Shown: positions 44,646 through 55,349 of the stretch, piece after piece
How the letters are laid out: every line of letters begins with the position of its first letter
Numbering within the stretch: position 1 is the stretch's first letter
From: Metridium senile
Lineage: Eukaryota; Cnidaria; Anthozoa; Actiniaria; Metridiidae
DNA length: 64,000 bases
NCBI GenBank assembly: GCA_949775045.1
Contig: OX459104.1
Location: 6,467,306 to 6,531,305 of the forward strand
Direction of reading: 5' to 3'
Made by a program: the position numbers and the translations under genes
Notes under the pieces: generated by a model
What the model was told of the DNA's origin: nothing
Seen by the model: the letters and a program-made list of their open reading frames with translations, nothing else
Database searches by the model: none

Positions 44646-45770
44646 CAAGGGAGCACGGCAGACTGGGTTGTGGTTGCATTTATTTGATCTTTTGAAAGTT
44701 GTAAATTACAACGTCAGCAGCTTTCGGTAAACTAATGGGTCTATCCGCTAGCAAGTCAAAAATGCGGGCGCGCCTGCCTCTGCGAGCGATTCCCGAAGGA
44801 AAGAGGGGGAGTGAAACAGTGCAATGATCAGCCAATCACGATTCGAGAATAGACGTTTTTGGGGGTGTGTCTCCTCCTGATGCTCGTAACAGTTTCCTTG
44901 GAAATGGAAACGAAAGCGGAAACGATTAATGTATGAAATGCAAGCCTTGACCATTTTGTTGATCTCTTCGTTGATAACCCAAATGTTTACGTTCCGTATT
45001 TTAGTGAAATTTCGAGTTGTTATAGTCATATAGTAAGCTCAAAATCAGTAAGAAGCAGTACTCCAAAAATCGAACGAAAATGTCTAGTTTAGTTTAATAA
45101 TTATGATATCATGCGAGTAAATATAACTGTGAGAAACTGTATATGCCTTCATGAAATGGAGTACAGCACGTAGGATGTAAACAAAGATATTCCTTGCAGC
45201 CACGGACGAAATTCAGCTTAATAACTTTACAAGGATACTGATACAGATCTTAATTTTTTGCCATTTGACTTTCTCTTCTTTTTTACACATGATTGTAAGG
45301 AATCACAATCAATCAGTTGTAATCCCGGGTTAATATATTCAAATTTGAAAATCGTTGAATATTCAAATATGCAAATAAGTTAAGTTACGCTTTGATATGT
45401 AAATCTTGTTCAGTCATTGTGAAAATGCGTCTTTCCTTCTTCTAAAATACATCGAAATTTCCTATCTGGATTTACGATTTCGATTATTCTCAATTTACAA
45501 AATGTTCCCAGCAACGGCTATAGCTATGTTCCTAGCAACTTGCTACGAGCATCATACCACGGAATTTCAACGGTTTCATTCCCCCTCGCCCCACCGGAAC
45601 GTGGGGACTTAAAACACTCGGGCGACACTCGTACATTGCTCGTCCCTGCGGGACTCGCTCGGCAATTATATTTGCATGCGCCCGCATTTCAAATGGTCAG
45701 TCCATTGACCAAAATATTTAAAAGATCGAATATATTCAAACCACAAACAACAGTCTGCCGTGCTCCCTTG
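44646..45770. mobile_element. 1.1-kb element, CAAGGGAGCACGGCAGACTG termini
   Basis: The TIRs continue about 35 bases. The flanks ATTACAT at 44639-44645 and 45771-45777 form a 7-bp direct repeat. Inside are a GCGAGCGATTCCCG patch and a partial inverted TCGTCCCTGCGGGACTCGCT. No transposase. Confidence 0.75.
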
Positions 45771-46017
45771 ATTACATTGTTAATAACACATCTACATAAA
45801 ATACTCGATTCTGATTGCATGCTCGATTGATTGTGTTTTTTTCTTAATCCGTGAAATTGGTAATTGAACACAACCGGGAACTTTTTTCTTTGTGATATTT
45901 TTTGAAATGCAGAAAAGGAGTGCTTCAGAAACTCTTATTTTATGTACATGTATTATTAAAAGTAATACCATGATTACCTCGGATTCATTTGTCTTCCTAG
46001 GTGTTTAAAAACCCGAT

Positions 46018-46194
46018 TTTCCTCATGCATTCAAAATTAGGGAAATTTAGAATACAAAGAAATCCTTTGTCCTTTACTAAATTTCCTAACTTTCCTTTAC
46101 TAATTTTTTAATTTTTTTTTTAATTTGTGCAAGGGAAAGGCAAAGTATGTCCTTGTCCTCTAAATTTCCCTCATGTTGTATGCATGAGGAAAAT
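46018..46194. mobile_element. MITE with TTTTCCTCATGCAT termini
   Basis: The arms contain AATTAGGGAAATTTAGA and TCTAAATTTCCCTCATG in inverted orientation. T/C-rich centre. Confidence 0.65.
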
Positions 46195-46825
46195 GTAGGT
46201 GGTTATCCCTTGCAAAGGAGCGATCTTAAACGCAATGGTCCCTCATTATAACAATCACTAAGACCATTTCTGGAAAATTTGTGAAAGTCTCTCGGGCTGC
46301 GCCCTTTGGAATTTCACAAAAATTTCCCTCGGTATTCGGGGAAATACAATCACTAATTTCCCTCCATGGTATTACTTATAAGAAATACCGGCCATGTTCT
46401 CGAAGAATTAATGAAAAATACCACTTGATCTGCGCACCGGTGGCATTAATCAACTTTCATCAAATAAAGCTCATACAGATGTAAACAATGGTGACATCAT
46501 ATCTCCACGAGGTGCAATATGTCAACAGTGAGTATTGGAGGTTTCTGTGACGTATTTTGGTGGCGTATACAGAAGCTGGTCGAAGCCGTGAAGTTTTAAT
46601 AAAAATGCAAAATTATATTGTCTTTTTCGAATGAAATAAGATTTTGAACTAATATATTTTACAATTAAACCCGCAGCCCGAATGGCGTATTTATTATTTG
46701 AATTTAGTATAAACCAACTCGTAGGTCAAACTTGGCCATATTTTGAAAGAAAAATAGCATTTCAGTCGTTTTAATTTGCTGAAAAAGACAAATAATTGTT
46801 GAGGTATTCACTCTATAAACCTTAT
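46195..46825. other. Intron sequence
   Basis: Contains GGGAAATTT-type words related to the neighbouring MITE (46320-46370). No exon. Confidence 0.35.
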
Positions 46826-47200
46826 CTTTTGTTTTGCAAGATCATCAACAGTGATATATATTTTAAAGTCTGGAGCTGTTGCGTCATTTAATAAAGATGG
46901 CCGGTCATCTTTAGCGACATTTCTTATCAAACCATCATCAGCTTCACTCGGCCAGTTTATTTCCTCGTTTTGAAAAGCATCAATGGTGGGTTGATCAAGG
47001 AAAAACAGAACCAAACGAACTTCAAGAACAGACGTTTTAGGATTGTTTTTCTTGAAAGAGTTAATCTCCTCATAGAAGACCTTGGCAACAATATCTCGAG
47101 GAAAGCCAAGATTTCCTGTCCCAATGGCTGGGAAAGCAATGCTTGAAAACCCTCTTTTATCTGCTTCCTTCAGGCATGAAACTATCAAAGAACGCAAAAC
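46826..47200 (-). CDS. PARP14: PARP14-like exon 6: second half of macrodomain 2
   Basis: Reads VLRSLIVSCLKEADKRGFSS, IAFPAIGTGNLGFPRD and PTIDAFQNEEINWP, then a linker ending FKIYITVDDLAKQK. It is very similar to exon 8 in its first 95 codons. After AAACAAAAG the expected GT donor reads ATAAGG, so splicing to exon 7 may be damaged. Confidence 0.8.
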
Positions 47201-47389
47201 CTGCAAAAATAAAAGCATCAAAAATTATAAGAAATAAAAGATCACAGCACGCAAAACCTGAAAAATAGAAGATGAAATGAAATAAAATGAATGAAAACCT
47301 ACAAAAAAATCAATAGTCACCAGGAGCAGATCCAAACATTTGTCAGGGGGTGTCCCATTGTGAATGAAGGGCTCTTAAAGGAGATGTCA

Positions 47390-47668
47390 GGTCCCTATCG
47401 AAATAAAATCTAAATAGTTACTATCTAATAGTTTTTATTTAGTGACTATTAGTCACTATCACTCAACTGGAACAGCTTTAATAACAATACACAATGAATA
47501 AAGTATTAACTTTCTATGGTTTTGAGTATTTCATTGCCCTTGTGTATTGTGGTCTAGTTGTTACTAAAGCAGTCCCAGTTGAGTGATAGTGACTAATAGT
47601 CACTAAGTAAAAACTAATATGTAGGAACTATTTAGATTCTATTTCATGGACATAGTGTAAACACTCTA
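47390..47668. mobile_element. Palindromic MITE, copy 2 of the 34765 family
   Basis: The arms contain TAGTTTTTATTTAGTGACTA and its near-inverse, and GTCACTATCACTCAACTGG / CCAGTTGAGTGATAGTGAC. Confidence 0.75.
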
Positions 47669-48057
47669 TTCGATAATAGTCAATTACCTCTTTCGTTCGA
47701 CTTCTAAAGCTTTTGTAGACGTTCGCTTTCTTCGCTTTTTTGGGGTTAATGAAACAGTTTTTCTTTTACCTGGATTGGTTAAATATAAACTTCTATCGAA
47801 TATGTAGAATTAAGTACAAAAATATGTTTAAAAGATACTTAAGGAAATACTTTAAAGGAAATACTATAAGTAATGCTGAACGGGCGTTATCAAAGTTTGA
47901 CCTCGCCATGGGTAGGTTTGATCAGGTCCTGTCATCGCCTTGTCATGTTTAGTGAGTCACGCAAAATATCTTTCTTACGAATATCTCGTGAAGAAAAAAA
48001 GCACAACCAATTTTGTTTTTGTTAAACGATCGACAAGACAATGAACAATCACTTCAT
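47669..48057. other. Intron sequence, nothing notable
   Basis: The 70-residue frame at 47740 has no motif. Confidence 0.35.
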
Positions 48058-48066
48058 GCTTTTTTC

Positions 48067-48776
48067 TAGCCTGCATTGTCGGCGGCCTACGGTTTAGGGA
48101 GAGAAGAGAGGGAAAGGCCGCCTGCCCGAAAAAGCTAGGATTTTCGCTAGCAGGTCCAACAGCGGACGGGGATCAGTGATTGGCTAAAACGCTGTCAATC
48201 AAAGTTCTGTCAACTGTTGTACAAGGATTTTGATCCAAGATGGCGGAGGATACGAACGAAGCGTTGGCGAAATTGAAAAGAGCTATCTTTTATTTACAAA
48301 ATCAAGGTCGATCTATCATTCTAGAACACGAACAACATAAATCAATGTTAACACTCCTCGAAGGAAATGATGTGCTTGCGGTACTACCGACAAGATGTGT
48401 AAAAAGTATAATTTTTACTGTGTTCGATCTAACGAAAAACACACAAAAAAACTCAACTGCCTCAACAGTCCTTGTAATCTCGCCTCTTAAAAGTCTTCTA
48501 TAGCTAGCAGACCAGTTGAGCGAGTTACAGGCCATTAACTGTTTTACATCGGAGTTAAATGGCGAGTCATTTCACGCTCCCAGTTTAAAATCCTCCCCAA
48601 TTCATCCACACGTCTGCAGGCCCTAGAGCCACGATTTATGGACGATTACACAGGGCGGTCCGTTACGGTACGTTGAGCAGGTCAGTAGGCGGCTACCAAA
48701 AATCCTAGGGTTTTCGGGCAGGCGGTCTTTCCCTTTCTTCTCTCCCGAAACCGCAGACCGCCGGCAACGCAGGCTA
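48067..48776. mobile_element. 9-bp-TSD (Mutator-like) element 3 with RecQ fragment
   Basis: Flanked by a perfect 9-bp repeat, GCTTTTTTC (48058-48066 and 48777-48785). The TIRs start TAGCCTGC and extend about 100 bases, through GGGAGAGAAG and GCCTGCCCGAAAA. The RecQ fragment occupies the middle on the + strand. Confidence 0.85.
48240..48503 (+). pseudogene. RecQ-like helicase N-terminal fragment (copy 3)
   Basis: Starts MAEDTNEALAKLKRAIFY in an AAGATGGCGG context. Reads NDVLAVLPTRCVKSIIF, a Walker A with the GYG changed to RCV but the Lys-Ser kept. Motif Ia follows as VLVISPLKSLL, then a stop. A second frame continues LADQLSELQAINCFTSEL, as RecQ proteins do, before decay. Confidence 0.65.
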
Positions 48777-48894
48777 GCTTTTTTCCGAGAAATGTCCATT
48801 TTTTTCAAACAATTTGTCCCATGATGCCTTTTAAAAACACTTTTATTATTGTAACTTCTTGATGTATGGCCTACCTAACTTTCTCATGATCATG

Positions 48895-49106
48895 AAAAGG
48901 CTACAGCATTCAAATGCTGCCGCTCAACCCGTTTCTCGTTCGTCTAAATTTAAACATTTCACACCTATCCTTGCAGAACTCCATTAGCAGCTCCCTGTTG
49001 AATATCGTGTTAAATTCAAGATCCTTCTTGCTACTTACAACTACTTACTACTAACGATCAGGCTCCAGGTTGCATCAAACAATTGTCGCCATCTCAGGTC
49101 ATCATA
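48895..49106 (+). pseudogene. LINE (L2/CR1-like) ORF2 C-terminal fragment, left part
   Basis: Reads LQHSNAAAQPVSRSSKF and HFTPILAELH, then TAG, then LPVEYRVKFKILLATYNY. The pattern NAAAR..HITPIL.ELHWLPV.YRI.FKILL is diagnostic of the LINE ORF2 tail (family knowledge). It is interrupted by the element at 49107. Confidence 0.7.
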
Positions 49107-50037
49107 TTAGCCCTTTCGGAGTTGCTCAGTGAACTGGTACGAGTCGGCAACGCGATGCATTTTGGGGCTGTTCTATGGGACGCTACCAAAACATTTGCCG
49201 CTAAAGACCACGAAACCTTCCAGTAAATGTTGAAATACTCAGATGAAAAACAATCATTTTAAGTCAGAACAAGATATTCTTTGAGCAGAACCACCGAAGC
49301 CATCACAGCTGCCCTTGAAAGCTGTTTTGAAACGCTTGCATTCGCTAAGAAGCGCAACATTATCGGGCATTCGAACGAGCTAATTCGAAGGTGAGCTGTC
49401 AGAGGTTGTTTGAAACTGGCATTTTATTGTCTAGGTATCGACGAAATTAGCCATATTTTTGCCAGCTTAATTGCAATTACAAATCAAATTTTGTCTGTAT
49501 TAATGTTTCTTAGAGTTACCTGTACACAACAACTTAGATAAAGAGATCATGTCGTCAATTCTGATGGTTGAATTTATCACGAAAGAATGAACACAAACCT
49601 TGTAATCACGAAAGAAGCGGTAGCGCTTTCGAAACATTTATAGTTACTAACTTTAAAAAGATAAATATAGACAAAAGTTAATATGTGATGAAAATAAAAC
49701 GAGCACAAATATGAAGTATATGTCTAAAGCAAGACCGTAAACAATCTCATCTTCGAATTTATAGCTCTTTCGATTAACCGGATAATTTTGCGGATAATAA
49801 CGCCAGCGTTTCAAATTAGCTTTCAATCACAGCTCTGATGGCCTTGGTGGATCTGCTCCAGGAATTGCTTGTTCTTATAACTTAAAACAATCGCTTTTCG
49901 TCTCAATATTTCAACATTCACTCAAAGGTTTTGCAGTCTTTAGCGGCAATATTGTGGTAGTGTCCCATAAAATAACCCCATAATGCAGCGCGTAGCCAAT
50001 TAGTTACCAGTTCCCTGCGCAACTCCGAAAGGGCTAA
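49107..50037. mobile_element. TA-TSD element with ~165-bp TIRs inside the LINE
   Basis: The TIRs start TTAGCCCTTTCGGAGTTGC and are flanked by TA. The arms share CGCTAAAGAC/GTCTTTAGCG and TTGAAATACT-like words. The centre has no transposase. Confidence 0.75.
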
Positions 50038-50170
50038 TAAAAATTCATACAAAAGCCTATATTTATCTTAGAATTTGATGGCCAACGAACCTTTTGTATC
50101 GCTGCCCCTGAACTCTGGAATGGCTTATCAGAGTATAAGAAGGACTGTTAAGTTACTCTTTAGGTTGTCC
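50038..50170 (+). pseudogene. LINE (L2/CR1-like) ORF2 C-terminal fragment, right part
   Basis: Reads RTFCIAAPELWNGLSEYKKD, the (S)V.AP.LWN.LP motif that follows the left part in L2/CR1 elements. Its + strand end lies about 65 bases from an exon of the PARP14-like gene. Confidence 0.65.
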
Positions 50171-50234
50171 GTTGCCACTAAGGACACCTCCTTAGACTAT
50201 GATTGTAATTGAAGTGTTTGTTTACGTGTTTTAC

Positions 50235-50456
50235 CTTCTCGCCTTTGCCATTTTCCCAAATTGCTGCAACAACATGGAAAACATTTTTACAGCCCAAGCT
50301 GAATCCTTCAGTACTGAGAACTTCTCCTGTTTTCAGAGGACCTTTACCTTTACATTCCTGCTGTAATTTTGGTCCTGCGGCGTTACTGAGGGCGATGGCA
50401 CTTTTGTTTTTAGTAAGATCGAGGTCACTGGCGACGGTGTTGACAATTGCATCAGC
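50235..50456 (-). CDS. PARP14: PARP14-like exon 5: first half of macrodomain 2
   Basis: Reads ADAIVNTVASDLDLTKNKSA, ALSNAAGPKLQQECKGKG and FHVVAAIWENGKGEK. Canonical splice sites, phase 0. Close paralogue of exon 7. Confidence 0.85.
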
Positions 50457-50623
50457 CTGTAACATAAAATGTGTGGTGTTAGACAATGCCTTGTTGGACA
50501 ACAGCACTCGAGTAAGCAATAGTGACATCAAAACTCCACGATGTGAAATATGTGAACTGCAGTGAATATTACATGTAATTGATATTCAATGTGATAAAAC
50601 ATATAGTTTGTTCAGGTATTTAC

Positions 50624-52873
50624 CTCCTGTTTTGCAAGATCACCGACAATGATATTTATTTTAAAGTCTGGAGTTGTGGCGTTATTTATTGAAACTGGAC
50701 TCGCTTTGATAGATGCTTGGTCGGGTTGAGGGACACCTTTCATGACACCATCGGTGAAAGATTGATCTTTGCCGAATTTTGATATCATTGCTTTAGAGAA
50801 GGCTTGAACAACATTATCATTCAAATCAATGATGTAAATCTCCGATAGTTTGACATGGGCGTTCTCTTCTGAAAAGGCCAACACGCTCTCTAATATGGTT
50901 GTAACACAGCGTTCAATAGGGAAACCAAAAATACCAGCACTTATGGCAGGGATTGCAATGCTAGTGAAATCTTTTGCTTTTTCTAAAGCATTAAAAACAG
51001 CCTGCGCTAGGAGACGTTCTTTTTCTTGGTATTGTTTTGTCCCATCATTCCACCTGGGTCCTACAGCATGAACAAGGCGTTGACAAGGCAACTTTCCTGG
51101 GCTTGAAACGAAAACTTCACCATCCAACAACTCAGTATTTTGTGAAATAAAGTCGTCACATTCATCTTGTATTTGTTTTCCTCCTTTTAGCACAATAGCC
51201 CTGGCCAGTCCCCCAGCATGCTTTAATTTGCTATTGGCTGCATTTACCATGACGTCAACTTTGAAATCCGTGATGTTACCTTTTAAAAGCATGATTTCCC
51301 CCCCCCGTTGGTGTGACATAGCTGCAAATGAGGTCTGTTTGAGATGGAGCAGCAGCAATTCCTCCGGCATTGTTCATATTGTTTTCATCAAATACTCGTT
51401 CAATGATGCACGCATGGTCGTTTTCGATATTGGACAGTAGTTTTTGGCCTTTGCTGTCACTGAATAATTTCTTGACTCCTGGTTTTTCGATCTCAATGGA
51501 TTTGTTTTTTATCTGTTTGAATAGATGCAGCTCTTTCTTGATGGCTTTCTTGGTACCTTCTTTGGTTCCACGGATTGTAAATCCTTCCCCATTACGGTTT
51601 TGGGTAATGTGTACTGAGTGTTCATTGAGCTCATCTTCGATCTGTATTAGTTTGTCGTTTTGAAACTTGAATAAATACTTAATAGGCCCTGCGTCTGCTT
51701 TAACAATTTTATCGATTATGGCGTTTTCTTCGATAAATTTTAGGATTTGTGATTTTGCTCCTCTAACATCTTCTTTTATTCCGGTAATTGTTATTGTGTT
51801 CTTGCCCCGATCGGTTGTCACTTTAAACAACTCGGAATTTTCGAAGCCGTTCGTTAGCTTCTTCCATCCATTCGACAGGATAAGTGAGCTTTGATTTTGG
51901 GCAAGAGGGACACAATCTTCAATCGTTGTTTTCTTGATGAAGTCAATCGCTCTGTTAACTTCTCGGCGATCTACAGCTGTGATTACCAGCTTTGTGCCGT
52001 CATTATCATCGGAACTACTTACGACAGCATCAATGTGTTGATCTTTAAACTTTTTGGAAAGAAACACGTTTCCTGCATTAGAAGTGAGAATGTTGACAAC
52101 AGATCTATGAAGCTCTATCTCTTGGTCTTTAATCTTAGAAAGATATTGCCATATTAAGATGTTCCCTTCTTTTACAACTGAGTTAGGTCCCCTGAAATGA
52201 ATCGCCGTGTCTTTTTTATCAATACTCACGTCAAGCTCTTTGAGTGGTGCCATGAGTGTTTGAATTCCATCTACGAAATTTAACAGATGAACCTGGGGCT
52301 TTGTAAGGTCTATTTTCTCGGTAATCTTAGCGTTTTCATACTTTATCTTCTTGTCTATATCTGTACTCAAATCTTCCAGCTGTTCCGCTAACGAATCCAC
52401 GTCTTGCTTTTTTCCTTGGAGTAGGATGCGTTGTTGTTCTTTTTCAAACTCAATAATGATTTTGTCTAAAGCTGTTGATACTTTTTGTTTACACTGTTGA
52501 ATCGTCTCTTCCCAGGCTGCTAAAGACACTTTTATTTCGTGAGTGGTTATCTGGTTAATGTAACTCTCAATAATTCTACAGGAATCGTCCCACTTGTCTT
52601 TGTCCATCTTGTTGTTAATTGCCCTAAGTATAACTCCATCTTTTCCTTGTTCCTGGTACAGCTTAACTCCATTGCCTAGTAAAAGCTCTTCAAATTCTTG
52701 TTTGAATAATTTGTTGATGAAAGCAATTGCGTATGGATCTGCTGACTGCAACTGTTTTTCTTTTGTCCCTCCGCCAGGCTTTTCTGATGTCACACCAAGG
52801 AATGGATGATGAGGAGCAACTTGTAAGGTTTGACCATTTATCACGTGGTCGTGGGCGACCAGTCTGTTAACAA
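50624..52873 (-). CDS. PARP14: PARP14-like exon 4: KH-like region and macrodomain 1, frameshifted
   Basis: It begins VVNRLVAHDHVINGQTLQVA; the first ~520 codons match the long KH-like/coiled region of PARP14-type proteins. Near 51306 the reading frame must change at a run of nine G (coding strand), after which GEIMLLKGNITDFKVDVMVN, AANSKLKHAGG, RLVHAVGPRW and IAIPAISAGIFGFP define macrodomain 1. It ends ...GDLAKQE at a GTAAAT donor. One G fewer would restore the frame, so this is either an assembly slip or a real lesion. Confidence 0.85.
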
Positions 52874-52944
52874 CTGAAATTGATATAAATATTAATAATC
52901 GAACAACTTATTAAAATAATTCACATCTAACTAGCTACGATTAC

Positions 52945-53180
52945 CTGAAGGATCCTCAAAGAAAACGACTGCTTTCGTCTCTCCATTTATATATTCTACA
53001 TTTTTCACATCTCCACCGCCAGATTTGCTTTGGTTTTCAAAGTAGTATAGAATAGTATCGCGTGTTGTGTTAGATCCCAGGCCCGACACAGTAATACAAT
53101 CAGAAATGCTGACTTGTTTCACCTGCAAGTGATTTCCATCAAGAGGTCTGCTTCTACACTTTTTCTGGATGTTTTCCAAG
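52945..53180 (-). CDS. PARP14: PARP14-like exon 3: RRM
   Basis: Reads LENIQKKCRSRPLDGNHLQV (end of one RRM unit), then ITVSGLGSNTTRDTILYYFE and KSGGGDVKNVEY, the start of the next RRM; FENxxxSGGG is a hallmark of PARP10/14 proteins. Phase 1 to exon 4. Confidence 0.85.
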
Positions 53181-53460
53181 TCTACAAATGATAATGAGAA
53201 CTATTAGTATCAAAATTTCGGCTCCAATAAAAACGTGTTGTATTTCGTCTTTGTTGTTTTCATTCCATTGTTTAATTAAGACTGTGACTAGACTGTGTCG
53301 GTATATGTAGAATGAACCAAAGTTTCTAATAGGCAGCTGTTTGGAGGACTTGGGCATATATGACTTTGTCAACCAAAAAGTTAAAATGGTATAATGTCAA
53401 AATAAACATTCTCTTAGAGTTTTAGTTTTATATCTTTTAAAAAAACGTAGGAATGGAGAC

Positions 53461-53601
53461 CATCTTTCGTAGTTTTCTCTGACAGTCCCATTACATGCAG
53501 TTTAAATGGGTCCTTTGGCATTATTAGTATTTCTTTGAGTGTTGTGCCAAGCTTAGCACCATCAAGCACTAGACCATCTTTTTGAGATACATTTTCGGCA
53601 T
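53461..53601 (-). CDS. PARP14: PARP14-like exon 2: RRM ends
   Basis: Reads AENVSQKDGLVLDGAKLGTT and DPFKLHVMGLSEKTTKDGL. The acceptor TTTTGTAG joins in phase to exon 1. The end is uncertain: a weak GTCTCC donor at 53460 fits the phase of exon 3, but the core of an RRM would then be missing. Confidence 0.65.
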
Positions 53602-53921
53602 CTACAAAACAAAATATGCTTGACGTTTAATGTGTGAAAGAAATATATCAAAATATTCAATGAGAACTAGTCTTTTACGAACATCATTGCCAGAAATGAT
53701 GCACATTTGAGCCCGCGCATATATAGCGCATTCACCCAATAGTCGGGTTCCCGGATTGTCTCGGTTTTGTTTAGCTCTTTTCTTAAAAAAATGAAAAAAA
53801 AAATGGATTACTGTCATTCGTGTGCTTTTCAAAATATAAAAAAATCACGCATTTTGATTTCCAACATTTCCAATTTCCAACGCTTTTTTAACGTGGTAAT
53901 GAGTAAAATAACATGCTATTG
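53602..53921. other. Intron sequence, nothing notable
   Basis: No exon or named repeat. Confidence 0.35.
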
Positions 53922-54251
53922 AGCATCGGTTGGGTGACTATACGATTTATGGCAAACTAGGTAAATCTTCTGTTGAAGTGGGTGTCTGTTTCTTGGGTGG
54001 AGCTGGTTTCATCTTTGTCGCGACCAAACGACGCTTTTCAATGGTATGACCAACCCATTTGAGGACTCTTCAGGCAACTGATATGTCAGTAATGTTTACA
54101 ACATTGGCGGCCGTGTTGTATCGGCATATACATTCACAAGTCCAAGGCGCGTTTTTGTATAGCCGATACAATACGGGCGCGAATGTTGTAAATTAGTTGT
54201 AGCATCGGTTGGGTGACTACACGATTTATGATAAACTAGGTAAATCTTTTG
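53922..54251. repeat. Inserted copy of exon 1 start plus hairpin repeat, with 50-bp direct repeats
   Basis: 53922-53972 and 54201-54251 are direct repeats (GCATCGGTTGGGTGACTA, CGATTTATG, AAACTAGGTAAATCTT). Between them, 53973-54200 is a close copy of 62647-62873: the start of PARP exon 1 (with a TGA at the fourth position) plus the adjacent family H hairpin. Confidence 0.75.
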
Positions 54252-54563
54252 TAACCGAGCCTGCACGTCAAATAACAAAATTTGTTAGCATTGAGTCAGT
54301 GCATATCTGCAATGCGGTGACGCGCAAAAATCTAAACAAACTTAAATCCAAAGCTCAATGGGGCGAAGTAACGTTGCCCTAAAATCAGAGTAATTTGTGG
54401 AGTTTGTGGAATTAAACATCAGAATTCGCAAGCGATAAACAAGACAATAGTTTTAGAATTGACAGATCGTAAAATTTAAATTACAAATAGAGATTTTAGT
54501 TAATTTTCATTAATTAGGGCTTTATAAAAATATCGTCTAATTCATTCCAGAACCTTGTATTTG
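54252..54563. other. Spacer before the Kolobok-like element
   Basis: A+T-rich, no signal. Confidence 0.35.
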
Positions 54564-55349
54564 TTAAGGTATCAGGAGGGGTTGGGGACCTCTACTCACG
54601 CAAACTCAAATTATGCGCAAGCTTTGTAAAATATTCCAGTAAAAGTATATATTTTCTGAAAGCTGAATAAATGTAGTTTTTGAATATCGATTCAAAATTT
54701 TCATTATTTAAAACGACAAAAAGATATTCCGACTAAAGCGTGTTTTGACCGTACTTCGTTTGAAAAGCTCGAAATCTGTCAGGATTTCCGTCTCAGTGAT
54801 AAAAATCACGTTAGCAGACTCATAATACATTAATCTCTAAAACGGTGCCAGCGATTTCTCATAACTGCTTTAGATCAGTCGCTATCGAGTCTCAAATATC
54901 GATGTTCGAATTTATCACGTATAAGTGTACAAACTAAGCAATATCTCAACAACGGAAACGAAAATCAAAAATCGCTGGCACCGTTTTTTGGTTTGATATT
55001 TGATCTCAAACTTGGCTCAAATTTGAAATCAAACCGTTGAATAGCGAGGAAACTAGAGCGCTTTAAAAATATATTTTTTCTTATTTTAAAAACGCCAGAT
55101 AAACGCGTTTTTGATTTGGGCCAGAAAGCCACGGGGGTGTTTACACAACACCTGAGATCTTTCAGCGCGGTGTCATCCTACCTGGTCATTATCAAAGTTC
55201 CTAGCTATTATTGCATAGTAATATGAGAAAGTTACAGTCACTGATCGCAAGAGGTCAACATTTTTAAAGCAAGTGATCCAGTAGTTATTTACATTGTAAT
55301 TTTGCCGGAAGACTTTGAAATTCGGCAAAGTTTTGAACAAATTAAAAAG

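Noticed and set aside
10101..48776. Functional host RecQ helicase genes
   Set aside because: All three fragments stop at or before motif II, have frameshifts or stops, and lie wholly between transposon ends.
53950..54080. An additional PARP14-like RRM exon
   Set aside because: It has a TGA at the fourth codon, no proper donor, and is flanked by direct repeats; it is an inserted partial copy.
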